Origin: Pseudobacillus wudalianchiensis
GTDB taxonomy: Bacteria; Bacillota; Bacilli; Bacillales; Domibacillaceae
DNA length: 64,000 nt
Direction of reading: 5' to 3'
NCBI RefSeq assembly: GCF_001685015.1
Contig: NZ_MAYT01000001.1
Location: forward strand, 124,001 to 188,000
In this document: positions 38,451 through 46,744 of the stretch, one piece after another
Layout of the letters: each line of letters begins with the position of its first letter
Numbering within the stretch: the first letter of the stretch is position 1
The notes under the pieces: model-generated
Database searches by the model: none
What the model saw: the letters and a program-made list of their open reading frames with translations, nothing else
Told to the model about the DNA's origin: nothing
Position numbers and translations under genes: made by a program

Positions 38451-39665
38451 ATGTATGAACAAGAACTAAAAAAAGAAAAACGCCAGAAAAAGGGAAGACT
38501 TCAGCCGCTTTTCACTTCGTTTACTGGTGCGATCGTTGGGGGAGCAACGGTTCTTTACTTATCCCCTTTTCTCGGGGCGAACGGGGAACTGCCAACGATG
38601 GATAAAGGGAACGCCGCTGTTATGCAGAACAATAAAGCAGATCAATCAGGATTAAACGTACAGCAAACAGCCGCTGCTCCAAATAGTATGGTTAATGCCA
38701 TTAGCAAGATTAATGAAGCTGTTGTGGGCGTAGTCAATCTTCAGAAACAACAGACAGGTTTTTTTCAGTTCGATGATCCTGCCCAGGGAGGTGAACAGGA
38801 GGCTGGAACGGGTTCAGGAGTCGTATTTAAAAAGTCGGGCAATCACGCCTTTATTGTGACGAATAATCATGTTGTAGAAGGCGCAGATAAAGTAGAAATT
38901 GCCCTTAAAAATGGAAAGCGAGCAGCAGCAGAAATCGTCGGAACCGATCCATTGACTGATTTAGCTGTTTTAAAAACAGATAGCAGCATCGTGACGGAGG
39001 TAGCAGCTTTTGGCCAGTCATCGAAGCTGCAGCTTGGCGAACAAGTAGCTGCGATTGGCAATCCGCTTGGGCTTGATTTGGCAAGCTCAGTCACCCAGGG
39101 GATTGTGAGTGGGAAAGATCGAACGATTCCTGTTTCGACATCGGAAGGCCAATGGGATTTGAATGTGATCCAAACGGATGCCGCTATTAATCCCGGTAAC
39201 AGCGGAGGAGCCTTAATTAATAGCGCTGGACAAGTCGTCGGCATTAACAGCATGAAGATTTCAGAAAGCGGCATAGAAGGACTAGGATTCGCCATTCCTA
39301 GCGAAGATGTCATGCCAATTATGAAGGATTTATTAGAAGACGGGAAAGTGAAAAGACCTTATCTTGGTGTCAGCCTTCAAGATGTAGGTGAGCTGCCAGA
39401 TACCGTATTACAAAGCCAGCTTGGTCTACCAGCTAACGTAAAGGAGGGGGTAGTCATTGCGGCAGTGGAAACTGCTTCACCTGCTGTATCCGCTGGTCTT
39501 CAGGCAAAAGACGTTATCCAATCAGTGAATGGAACAAAAGTTAGCAATACGAGTGAATTCCGAAAGTATCTTTATTCCAAAGCAGAAATAGGAGAAAAAG
39601 TGGAAATAGGTTTGTACCGAAACGGTAAGCAAATGAGCGTGACGTTAAAGCTAAGCGAAAAGTAA
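38451..39665 (+). CDS. HtrA/DegP-type membrane serine protease
   Basis: 404 residues. A basic N-terminus is followed by one membrane anchor (about 22-42), a linker, then the trypsin-like domain with the catalytic triad H140 (TNNHVVEG), D170 (DPLTDLAVLK) and S251 (NPGNSGGAL), and one PDZ domain (about 305-400). It degrades or refolds damaged exported proteins outside the membrane. Bacilli carry several paralogues (HtrA, HtrB, YyxA); I cannot say which this is. AAAAGGAG precedes the ATG. The upstream TTTTCA repeat links it to the nearby two-component system. Confidence 0.93.
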   Translation: MYEQELKKEKRQKKGRLQPLFTSFTGAIVGGATVLYLSPFLGANGELPTMDKGNAAVMQNNKADQSGLNVQQTAAAPNSMVNAISKINEAVVGVVNLQKQQTGFFQFDDPAQGGEQEAGTGSGVVFKKSGNHAFIVTNNHVVEGADKVEIALKNGKRAAAEIVGTDPLTDLAVLKTDSSIVTEVAAFGQSSKLQLGEQVAAIGNPLGLDLASSVTQGIVSGKDRTIPVSTSEGQWDLNVIQTDAAINPGNSGGALINSAGQVVGINSMKISESGIEGLGFAIPSEDVMPIMKDLLEDGKVKRPYLGVSLQDVGELPDTVLQSQLGLPANVKEGVVIAAVETASPAVSAGLQAKDVIQSVNGTKVSNTSEFRKYLYSKAEIGEKVEIGLYRNGKQMSVTLKLSEK

Positions 39666-39693
39666 AAGAGAAAAAATACTGAAACAGCTTCCC

Positions 39694-39711
39694 TTTTCAC
39701 CGTCTTTTCAC
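39694..39711 (+). promoter_or_regulatory. TTTTCA-N5-TTTTCA direct repeat upstream of the secreted repeat protein
   Basis: An exact copy of the 18-base element before htrA. TAACAT (39727-39732) lies 16 bases after the second TTTTCA as a possible -10. Confidence 0.75.
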
Positions 39712-39766
39712 CATTGCCGGATAAAGTAACATCGTGTAAGGCAAACAAATGAAGGAGGAATTTTTA

Positions 39767-40441
39767 ATGAAAACAAACAGAGTGTTAAGTTATGTTATGA
39801 CAGGAGCTTTATCCTTAAGCGTTTTGGGAGGAGCTGGAGCTTCTGTACTGGCAGCTGCCAAACCAGCAGCTACAACGGCATTAGCAGTCCAACAGGTGAA
39901 GAAGGTAAAAGCTTCTGCCGATAGTGCAACACAGAAACAAGTACAGGAGATTATGGACAAGCTGAAATCTGATCTGTCAGCACTTGGAGTCAAGGTTCCA
40001 GAAAAAGTCGGCAAGAGAGATATGCTGGCTAATCTAGATGCAGCTACAAAGAAAAAAGCGGAAGCGATTATGGAGAAAGAAAGAGCAGGCACGATGACTC
40101 GTGAGGAAGCCCGTACTCAATTAGAAGAATTAGGGGTTAAAGTTCCAGCAAAAGACGGTAGAGAAGATATATTCGCTAACTTAGACGAAGCCACAAAGGA
40201 AAAAGCAAAAGCAATCATGGAGAAGGAACATGCAGGAACCATCACTTATGAGAAGGCCCATACACAATTAGAAAAATTAGGAGTTAAGCTTTCGGAAAAA
40301 GACGGCAGAGAAGATTTATTTGCCAATCTAGACGAAGCTACAAAGAAAAAAGCCGAAGACCTTGTAGCGAAAGCAAAACAACAGTTGGCTGACCTTGGTG
40401 TTGATCATTTCCCTTTCGATGGCCATAAAATAAAGAACTAA
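39767..40441 (+). CDS. Secreted protein with 49-residue repeats, unknown function
   Basis: 224 residues. Signal peptide about 1-31 (MKTNRVL, hydrophobic core, ASVLAAA), then a Lys/Glu-rich helical region with two complete 49-residue repeats (73-121, 122-170) and a third, truncated one (171-224). Each begins LGVK, contains R-x-D-x-x-ANLD-x-ATK and ends TQLE. ATG 39767 is eight bases after AAGGAGG. Its control element is identical to that of htrA, so it may be a chaperone-like or stress-shield protein of the cell wall; this is inference. Confidence 0.8.
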   Translation: MKTNRVLSYVMTGALSLSVLGGAGASVLAAAKPAATTALAVQQVKKVKASADSATQKQVQEIMDKLKSDLSALGVKVPEKVGKRDMLANLDAATKKKAEAIMEKERAGTMTREEARTQLEELGVKVPAKDGREDIFANLDEATKEKAKAIMEKEHAGTITYEKAHTQLEKLGVKLSEKDGREDLFANLDEATKKKAEDLVAKAKQQLADLGVDHFPFDGHKIKN

Positions 40442-40452
40442 TCCAATATAGG

Positions 40453-40490
40453 AAAGAACCGCCTGCAGCTGCAAGCGGTTCTTTCTCATT
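40453..40490. terminator. Bidirectional terminator before lysP
   Basis: AAAGAACCGC (40453-40462)/GCGGTTCTTT (40475-40484) with an inner TGCA-GC-TGCA; shared by the two converging genes. Confidence 0.88.
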
Positions 40491-41971
40491 TATTTAGTTG
40501 CTGTGTCTTCACCCATATCAATTTCACACTCTGTTAATGGAACAACCTTTGTTTTTTTGATGAATTTATAACTAAACCACACGACTAAGAATAACGGAAT
40601 ACCGAGGTAAGAAGAAACGACGCTCGTCCAGTCGATATGGCCACCAAGAAAGGCTTGATAGTTTTGTGCCAGTAAGACGACAAGGCAAATGCTAAATGCG
40701 AGAATAGGTCCGAATGGATACCACTTTGCCCGGTAAGGAAGCTGATCAAGTGAATACCCTTGTGCCAAGAAAGCTTTTCTAAAGCGATAATGGCTTGCTG
40801 CGATACCCAACCAGAAAATAAAGCCTGTAACCCCAGCCGAATTAAGCAGCCAAATATAAACTACGCCATCCCCAAAGATGGAGGCAAGAAAAGCAAGTAA
40901 GCCTACTAAAGTAGTTGCTACAAGTGCAGCCACTGGAATACCGCGCTTATTTAATTTGCCAAAGAGACGAGGAGCCTGTCCTTCTTTCGCCATGGCATAC
41001 AAGATTCGGGTAGAGGCATATAAGCTTGAATTTCCAGCGGATAAGACAGCCGTTAAAATGACGGCATTCATGACAGAGGCCGCAAACGCAAGACCCGCTT
41101 TTTCAAATACGAGTGTGAACGGACTCACCATAACGTTATCGCTCTTAAGGCTTTCGTTTGTATAAGGAATAATTAATCCAATGACTAAAATAGCAAGTAC
41201 GTAAAATAAGAGAATTCTCCAAAAGATAGTCCGTGTCGCTTTTGGAACATTTTCACGAGGATTTTCACTTTCTCCTGCAGCTACTCCCACAATTTCAGTA
41301 CCCTGAAAAGAGAATCCTGCTGCTAGAAAAACGCCGAGGACCGCTAGCATTCCTCCGTGGAAAGGTGCATCACCGACAGTGAAATTGTGGAAACCAATCG
41401 TCTCTCCACCGTTCATAATGCCAAAAATCATTAAAAAGCCAACGATAATAAAAATAATAATAGTCGTTACCTTAATGAAGGAGAACCAATATTCACCTTC
41501 TCCATAACCTTTAACTGATAATATATTTAATCCGAAGATCAATAGCAAAAATAAACCGCTCCATAACCACGATGGGCTATTCGGAAACCAGAACTTCATA
41601 ACGAGTGTGGAGGCAGATAACTCAGCTGCCAGCGTAATCGCCCAGCTATACCAATAGTTCCATCCTAAAGCAAAGCCGAGGGAAGGATCAATAAACTTCG
41701 TTGCATATGTGCTGAATGCTCCACTAGTTGGCATAAGAGCTGCCAGCTCCGCAAGGCTTGTCATAATAAAATAAACCATAACACCAATAATAAGGTAGGC
41801 AAGCAAAGCGCCTCCCGGACCTGCTGAATAAATAGCAAATCCGCTTCCTAAGAAAAGACCAGTGCCAATTGAGCCGCCTAGCGAGATCATCGTTAAATGT
41901 CTTGCTTTCAACCCTTTCTTTAGTTCGCCATTTTGGCTAACTGCACCATTTTGCAAAGATTGATTACTCAT
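40490..41971 (-). CDS. lysP: Lysine-specific amino acid permease
   Basis: 493 residues, twelve predicted membrane helices, APC superfamily. KARHLTMISLGGSIGTGLFLGSG, the GFSFQGTEIVGVAAGESENP loop and VMNAVILTAVLSAGNSSLYASTR follow E. coli LysP closely along the full length, including the acidic residues linked to lysine selectivity. It imports lysine with protons. GGAGG precedes the ATG. A cre-like site lies about 100 bases upstream. I looked for a lysine riboswitch in the 5' region and did not find one. Confidence 0.88.
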   Translation of the reverse strand: MSNQSLQNGAVSQNGELKKGLKARHLTMISLGGSIGTGLFLGSGFAIYSAGPGGALLAYLIIGVMVYFIMTSLAELAALMPTSGAFSTYATKFIDPSLGFALGWNYWYSWAITLAAELSASTLVMKFWFPNSPSWLWSGLFLLLIFGLNILSVKGYGEGEYWFSFIKVTTIIIFIIVGFLMIFGIMNGGETIGFHNFTVGDAPFHGGMLAVLGVFLAAGFSFQGTEIVGVAAGESENPRENVPKATRTIFWRILLFYVLAILVIGLIIPYTNESLKSDNVMVSPFTLVFEKAGLAFAASVMNAVILTAVLSAGNSSLYASTRILYAMAKEGQAPRLFGKLNKRGIPVAALVATTLVGLLAFLASIFGDGVVYIWLLNSAGVTGFIFWLGIAASHYRFRKAFLAQGYSLDQLPYRAKWYPFGPILAFSICLVVLLAQNYQAFLGGHIDWTSVVSSYLGIPLFLVVWFSYKFIKKTKVVPLTECEIDMGEDTATK

Positions 41972-42066
41972 AGTTTGACCTCCAAGATGATAAAATACAA
42001 ATGCTGCATGGTAACTATGCTTTACTTACATACCCTTTCCAAAAGAGAGAGTAAACAAGCGATTGC

Positions 42067-42080
42067 TGAAAGCGTATACA
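42067..42080 (-). promoter_or_regulatory. cre-like site upstream of lysP
   Basis: TGAAAGCGTATACA fits the catabolite-responsive element TGWAARCGYTWNCW at 13 of 14 positions. It lies about 96 bases before the lysP start, with a second partial copy CGAAAGCGAT close by (42091-42100). CcpA control of lysP is the inference. Confidence 0.5.
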
Positions 42081-42185
42081 CATCATAAAACGAAAGCGAT
42101 AAAAAGAAAAGAATTTTTTTGTATTTTTTGTCGGAAAATGTTGTATTTTGTAAATGATCCTTACCAAACAGGGCGTTGGAACAAA

Positions 42186-42223
42186 TAAAAAAAGCCCTCT
42201 TTTTTTAGAAAAGGGCTTTTGGA
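42186..42223 (-). terminator. Rho-independent terminator after the AI-2E family gene
   Basis: On the minus strand AAAAGCCCT pairs with AGGGCTTTT, followed by a T run, eight bases beyond the stop. Confidence 0.85.
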
Positions 42224-42230
42224 AAAACTA

Positions 42231-43256
42231 TTAAGATAAAGGGGCTCCGCTTTCTTTATTCGTTACTTCTAAAACATCAAGTAAGAAGACGAATACCGGA
42301 ATTCCAATAATCAATCCCCATACACCAAAAAAATGCTCTGAGAAGAGAAGTACAACGAACGTATAAAAAACAGGTAAATCTGTTTTAGAGGACATCAGTT
42401 TTGGATTTAAAATATACGCCTCAATCGCATGAATAATGGCAATAGCGATAATAACGTAGATTACTTTCATAAAGCCGCCAATAGTATACCCGATTAAACA
42501 AAGAGGAACGAGTGAAATAATCACTCCAGCAACGGGAATAAGACCAAGGAAGAAGATCATGATGGCTAATCCGAATATTTGCTGAAATCCTAGAATTGTT
42601 AACGCGATAACGGATAAGATACAGTTGACAAAAGCGATGATAAATTGCGCTTCGATCACTTTTCCGAAAGTGCGTGTGAATTTCTTCCCGAAAAATTCAA
42701 TTTCATAATAGAAAGGGGCAATCTTACTTTCTTTAAACTTTCTTGTAAATTCTTGAAGTCGTGATTTTTCCAATAAGAAAAATAAGCTTAAAATTAAAGA
42801 TATTAATATATCAATGCTTATTTTACTAATATCACTAAAGGATTTAAGCAGGAAAGATACGCCGTTTTCTAGGTAGGCAGTGATTTGGTCGCTGGAAATG
42901 ATCTTCTCGACGTAGTTCATAAAAATATTATCGTGGGGCTGAGCATAGAAAGCTGTAATACGCTTAATAAGCTGACCAATTTCTATAGTAATAATAGGTA
43001 AGTACTTCACGAGCCCAAATGTTAACAGGCCAACGATGAGTGAATACATCAACACAACGAGGAGCCTGCGGTTTAACGGGATCCGCCTGGCTGCGAATTC
43101 TACAAGACGATTCATTAAGAAGGCGAATATAAATGTAAGAAGTATTAAATTGATCATACTTCTCATGAGGAATAAAATTAAAATAATTAAACTGGCGATA
43201 AAGATACGCTTAACTCCTTTTTTTTGAAAAAAACCTTTTATCTCATCCATTTCCAT
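42231..43256 (-). CDS. AI-2E family transporter / PerM-like permease
   Basis: 341 residues with about eight membrane helices and a soluble helical loop (about 95-145). GLIPVAGVIISLVP and the C-terminal FFGVWGLIIGIPVFVFLLDVLEV are the conserved family segments. It is a second, divergent member of the family to which ytvI belongs. AAGGAG lies five bases before ATG 43256. Members include AI-2 exporters and Na+/H+ antiporters, so the substrate is open. Confidence 0.82.
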   Translation of the reverse strand: MEMDEIKGFFQKKGVKRIFIASLIILILFLMRSMINLILLTFIFAFLMNRLVEFAARRIPLNRRLLVVLMYSLIVGLLTFGLVKYLPIITIEIGQLIKRITAFYAQPHDNIFMNYVEKIISSDQITAYLENGVSFLLKSFSDISKISIDILISLILSLFFLLEKSRLQEFTRKFKESKIAPFYYEIEFFGKKFTRTFGKVIEAQFIIAFVNCILSVIALTILGFQQIFGLAIMIFFLGLIPVAGVIISLVPLCLIGYTIGGFMKVIYVIIAIAIIHAIEAYILNPKLMSSKTDLPVFYTFVVLLFSEHFFGVWGLIIGIPVFVFLLDVLEVTNKESGAPLS

Positions 43257-43612
43257 TATGACTCCTTAGCAAGTTTCTCACCTTTTGTTATAAAACCTTT
43301 CTTTGTTCTATCTCATTTTATTATCAACTCGCTGAGCAAAGTTTACAAGTAGCTAGAGAGTTTTTTCCCATAATAATTATGAGAAAATTTATAATTTGGG
43401 ATACATTTTCCTTTGTTGGATATTGATGCCTTAATTTTTGTTCCTCTATAAAAAGTCACCTAATCTTTTTAAAGATTTAATAGTAATAAGCAGATTTCCT
43501 GCAAATGGAAAAAGAATAATAAATGAGAAATAAATAGTTATAATTTACTAGAGAATAAATATCTAGGCTAGGATATAATATGGGCTAACAAATTTTAGAA
43601 AGGAAGTTGTAT

Positions 43613-45196
43613 TTGTCTAAGTTCTTAACAAAATGTGCCGCTTTTTTGCTAGTCATTAGTCTTATTTTACCGGGTACTAGCCAGGCTGCCGCAGTTCAAT
43701 CATTTAAGGATGTATCTAGCTTCAAGAAAGAAATTGAATTTTTAACGAGTAAAGGAATTATTTTAGGTTATCCGGATGGAACATTTCGGCCCTCTCTTCC
43801 TATTCAGCGGGTACAGGCAGTACAGATGATTATACGTGAAATGAAGCCGGAGCTCGGCAATGCACCTAATCCGAATTTTAAAGATATCAAGCCAGGGGAC
43901 CGTGGCTATGAAGAAGTAGCAAAGGCAGTAGAAATGGGGATTATTACGGGAAAGGGAAATAATGCCTTTGACCCGCGTGGAAACTTAACACGTGCTGAAA
44001 TGGCGATTATTCTCGTAAGAGCTTATGAATTAGGCGGTATTTATCCAAAAGGATTTACAGATGTACCGATGTCTTCAAAAGCTTACTGGTCTATCTCTGC
44101 ATTAGCAGCTAACAATATTACAGTAGGGTATAAGGATGGTACCTTCCAGCCTGGAAAAACAATTGACCGTGCTCAGTTCTCCGCTTTTATGGCTCGGGTC
44201 ATTGAGCCATCCTTTCAACCAGATAACCCGGAAATTGCGGATACGTATTTAGAAGCTTTATTTGATTTTGATATCGTTGATTATGCAATGAATCCAACAG
44301 AGCCTATTATCTATCTGTTAGATGGCAGTATGAATGAGGTCGTTGCTCTTAACTATGATACGTATGAAATAGAGTCTGTAGAAATGAGCCTCCCGGCGGA
44401 AAGAATTGCTTATGCGAATAACAAATTATATGTGACACAATTAAAGGGGAAGCATAGTTCCTATTGGTTTGATAAAGACCAGCAAGGAGCGTTTGCCGTC
44501 ATTGATGCTGCAACGATGAAACAAGAAAAAGTCATTAATATTGACATCGATCCATTCGATATTGAAGCGGATAATAATGGGATCGTCTATATTTCATCAG
44601 GTTCGGGACAGCATACGAAGTTAGTCAGCTATAATGGCAGTACGGGCGAAGTTCTTAGCTCACAAATGATCTATGAGCAAACGCTTTTACAAATGCATCC
44701 GTCCCAGAAAAGACTTTATACTATCACGACCGCCCTTTCGCCAAGAAACATGAGTTCATTTACGATTACAGATGGAGTATTAAGCCCGGAACAGCGTTCT
44801 CCTTATCATGGAGATTATGCTTTGAACAAGGACTTAACCATTTCACCAGATGGAAAGTATCTCTTTAACAGCACAGGCCATATTTTCCGCTCTTCTGCTA
44901 CGCCAAGTTCTGACATGGTCTTTTTCGGAAAATTAGATCGTCCATACACTTCTGTTGCTTTTGATACTCAGTACGGAGAGTTATACACAGCTGATAAGAA
45001 AAATTACATTCAAGCGTATGACTATACGACAATGAAGCCTTTTGATCAGCTTAGAACATATGGAAATATCAATAAAATGTTCTACAATCAGCAAGAACAT
45101 ACACTGCTGATCTTCTCAACTGTGAAACTAGGAGATTCTACTGTTCCATTTACAGGCGTAGAAAAAATTTATTTTGATGTAGAGGAAGAACAATAA
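43613..45196 (+). CDS. S-layer-anchored beta-propeller protein
   Basis: 527 residues. Signal peptide about 1-26 (ending SQAAA), three S-layer-homology domains (about 28-85, 88-147, 150-203; GYPDGTFRP, ITGKGNNAFDPRGNLTRAEMA, VGYKDGTFQPGKTIDRAQF) that bind pyruvylated wall polymer, then about 300 residues of repeated beta-strand pattern (YLLDGS, LYVTQL, IVYISSG, RLYTITT, YLFNSTG, LYTADK) typical of a YVTN/WD-like propeller. TTG 43613 is eight bases after AGGA; TTG 43607 is too close. The propeller's ligand is unknown. The 43257-43612 gap is AT-rich; TATAAT occurs at 43539 and 43574 but without good -35 partners. Confidence 0.82.
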   Translation: MSKFLTKCAAFLLVISLILPGTSQAAAVQSFKDVSSFKKEIEFLTSKGIILGYPDGTFRPSLPIQRVQAVQMIIREMKPELGNAPNPNFKDIKPGDRGYEEVAKAVEMGIITGKGNNAFDPRGNLTRAEMAIILVRAYELGGIYPKGFTDVPMSSKAYWSISALAANNITVGYKDGTFQPGKTIDRAQFSAFMARVIEPSFQPDNPEIADTYLEALFDFDIVDYAMNPTEPIIYLLDGSMNEVVALNYDTYEIESVEMSLPAERIAYANNKLYVTQLKGKHSSYWFDKDQQGAFAVIDAATMKQEKVINIDIDPFDIEADNNGIVYISSGSGQHTKLVSYNGSTGEVLSSQMIYEQTLLQMHPSQKRLYTITTALSPRNMSSFTITDGVLSPEQRSPYHGDYALNKDLTISPDGKYLFNSTGHIFRSSATPSSDMVFFGKLDRPYTSVAFDTQYGELYTADKKNYIQAYDYTTMKPFDQLRTYGNINKMFYNQQEHTLLIFSTVKLGDSTVPFTGVEKIYFDVEEEQ

Positions 45197-45206
45197 ACTG
45201 CTTTTT

Positions 45207-45248
45207 GCCATCTCCTTGCTGGAAGACAGCGAGGGATGGCTTTTTTTG
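45207..45248 (+). terminator. Rho-independent terminator after the SLH propeller gene
   Basis: GCCATC.../...GATGGC with an internal CTTGCTG/CAGCGAG stem, then seven T. Confidence 0.85.
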
Positions 45249-45475
45249 TTATAATAAATAGCCAGTATATTAAAGGTCATGCAGTGATTTTCTCCAAAAT
45301 TATATGGCCTATCTTGCCCTTGGAAAATAGGCTAAATATGATGGTTATCTTCTATAAAAAATCAATTGAATAAGAAATAAAGATTTTATGTTAAAATACA
45401 AGTATAAGTGAAAAAATTATCGGTTTTTGAGAATATTTAGCGTATAATAGGGAAAATAGTAGGAGGCAGCAAAAG

Positions 45476-46294
45476 ATGAGCGAAACGAATGATTTACAAA
45501 AAGATGCGATTAACGTGCTGAGGGAGACGAGCAGGACGTTTTTCATTCCGATTAGCCAGCTCGCACCGGGTGTGCAGGAAGCTGTCGCATCAGCTTACTT
45601 ATGTATGAGAGCGATCGATGAGATTGAAGATCATCCAGAACTAGAATCAACGTCGAAAAATAGCTTGCTAACCTCTATCAGCGAAATCTTAAAAGGATCA
45701 TTTAACAAAGAGAAATTTGATTCCATTATTGAGCCTTATCGCACATACTTGCCAGAAGTGACCGTACGGCTTGGTGATTGGATTAAATTTTGCCCTGCAA
45801 CAGTTGTTGATACTGTGCTAAATGCCACCTCTATAATGGCAAAGGGCATGGCAGACTGGGCGCTGAAGGGATGGAGAGTAAAAGATGAGGAAGATCTGGA
45901 CGACTATACCTACTACGTAGCCGGTCTCGTTGGAGTGATGCTTTCTGATATTTGGAAGTGGTACGACGGTACAGAAACGGATAAACAATTGGCGATTGCT
46001 TATGGACGCGGTTTACAGTCTGTCAATATTCTTCGCAACCATATTGAAGACCGAGAACGCGGTGTCAGCTTCTTTCCTGAAGGCTGGGAATTAGATGATA
46101 TGTTTAAATATGCTAAGCGCAATTTAGCTTTAGCCGATGTGTATATAGAAGATATTAAATCAGGCTCCATCCTCAATTTTTGTAAAATTCCCCTTGCGCT
46201 TGCTCATGGTACGCTTAATGCCTTAGAAAAAGGAAAAGAAAAAATGAGCAGAGCAGAAGTAACGGAAATGGTCAGTCAAGTAATAGAGAAGTAG
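45476..46294 (+). CDS. Squalene/phytoene synthase family protein
   Basis: 272 residues, all-helical isoprenoid synthase fold. The first aspartate-rich motif is intact (D48-E-I-E-D52), and YVAGLVGVM fits the conserved Y-x-A-G. The second motif reads N188-H-I-E-D192 in VNILRNHIEDRERGVSFFP, so the first metal-binding Asp is Asn. B. subtilis YisP, a relative, acts as a farnesyl diphosphate phosphatase rather than a synthase; a similar reduced activity is possible. No other carotenoid or hopanoid gene is adjacent. GTAGGAGG precedes the ATG; TATAAT is at 45443-45448. Confidence 0.85.
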   Translation: MSETNDLQKDAINVLRETSRTFFIPISQLAPGVQEAVASAYLCMRAIDEIEDHPELESTSKNSLLTSISEILKGSFNKEKFDSIIEPYRTYLPEVTVRLGDWIKFCPATVVDTVLNATSIMAKGMADWALKGWRVKDEEDLDDYTYYVAGLVGVMLSDIWKWYDGTETDKQLAIAYGRGLQSVNILRNHIEDRERGVSFFPEGWELDDMFKYAKRNLALADVYIEDIKSGSILNFCKIPLALAHGTLNALEKGKEKMSRAEVTEMVSQVIEK

Positions 46295-46297
46295 GAA

Positions 46298-46336
46298 AAA
46301 CAGAAAGCGGCTTTGCTGCTTTCTGTCTTTTTTTTA
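46298..46336. terminator. Bidirectional terminator between the synthase-like gene and sspN
   Basis: ACAGAAAGC (46300-46308)/GCTTTCTGT (46318-46326) with A and T runs on both flanks, serving the two convergent genes. Confidence 0.85.
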
Positions 46337-46348
46337 TAAAATAATTTG

Positions 46349-46492
46349 TTACTCGCCTTTTGTTTGAATCACTTGAGCATGCTTTCCGGAAGTGTCCTGC
46401 ATTTTCTTACCTTTGTTTCCCTCAAAGGATGTAGGGGGCGAGCCAGTATCATTCGAAGCAAATTGATTTCTGCTTGTTTTTGGTTTGCTCAT
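46349..46492 (-). CDS. sspN: Small acid-soluble spore protein N
   Basis: 47 residues. The C-terminal GNKGKKMQDTSGKHAQVIQTKGE lines up with B. subtilis SspN (…ANKGEKMHDTSGQ…MQTKGE), a minor acid-soluble spore protein made in the forespore. AGGAGG lies seven bases before the ATG on the minus strand. The gene is so short that it is easily missed, and a meaningless 60-codon frame on the plus strand covers it. No clear sigma-G promoter was identified upstream. Confidence 0.88.
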   Translation of the reverse strand: MSKPKTSRNQFASNDTGSPPTSFEGNKGKKMQDTSGKHAQVIQTKGE

Positions 46493-46744
46493 GAAAATTC
46501 CTCCTTTCCTTTTATAGCTTTACCATGAGGAAAAGATTTTATTTTCCTCATTTTTACATAATTTTTATTCGAACGATTTATTGCAATAACATTACAAAGA
46601 TATTTTTATTATTACAACAAAAATAGAAAGCTACATAACTCTCTCTTTTTACCGAAAAAAATAGTAGAAGTCGAAATTTGTATATCTAGAAGAAAAGGTG
46701 TGTGTTAGAATAAAATGGTAAAATTTGTGAAGGGAGACAAAGTT

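Noticed and set aside
40050-40400. CRISPR-like repetition
   Set aside because: The 147-base periodicity is coding: it follows the 49-residue protein repeats in frame, with no spacers.
41972-42180. Lysine riboswitch upstream of lysP
   Set aside because: The region is too short and too AT-rich for the five-helix L-box, and I could not find its conserved core.
45423-45448. Sigma-B-like promoter before the squalene/phytoene-synthase-like gene
   Set aside because: GTTTTT and GCGTAT are only 11 bases apart and match the consensus poorly; a weak sigma-A promoter with TATAAT explains the site equally well.
46346-46528. 60-codon plus-strand frame opposite sspN
   Set aside because: It has no ribosome site, and the minus strand encodes a recognisable spore protein with a perfect ribosome site.
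46525-46551. Hairpin ATGAGGAAAA/TTTTCCTCAT upstream of sspN
   Set aside because: It resembles a terminator, but no plus-strand transcript is expected to end there; an operator role could not be supported.
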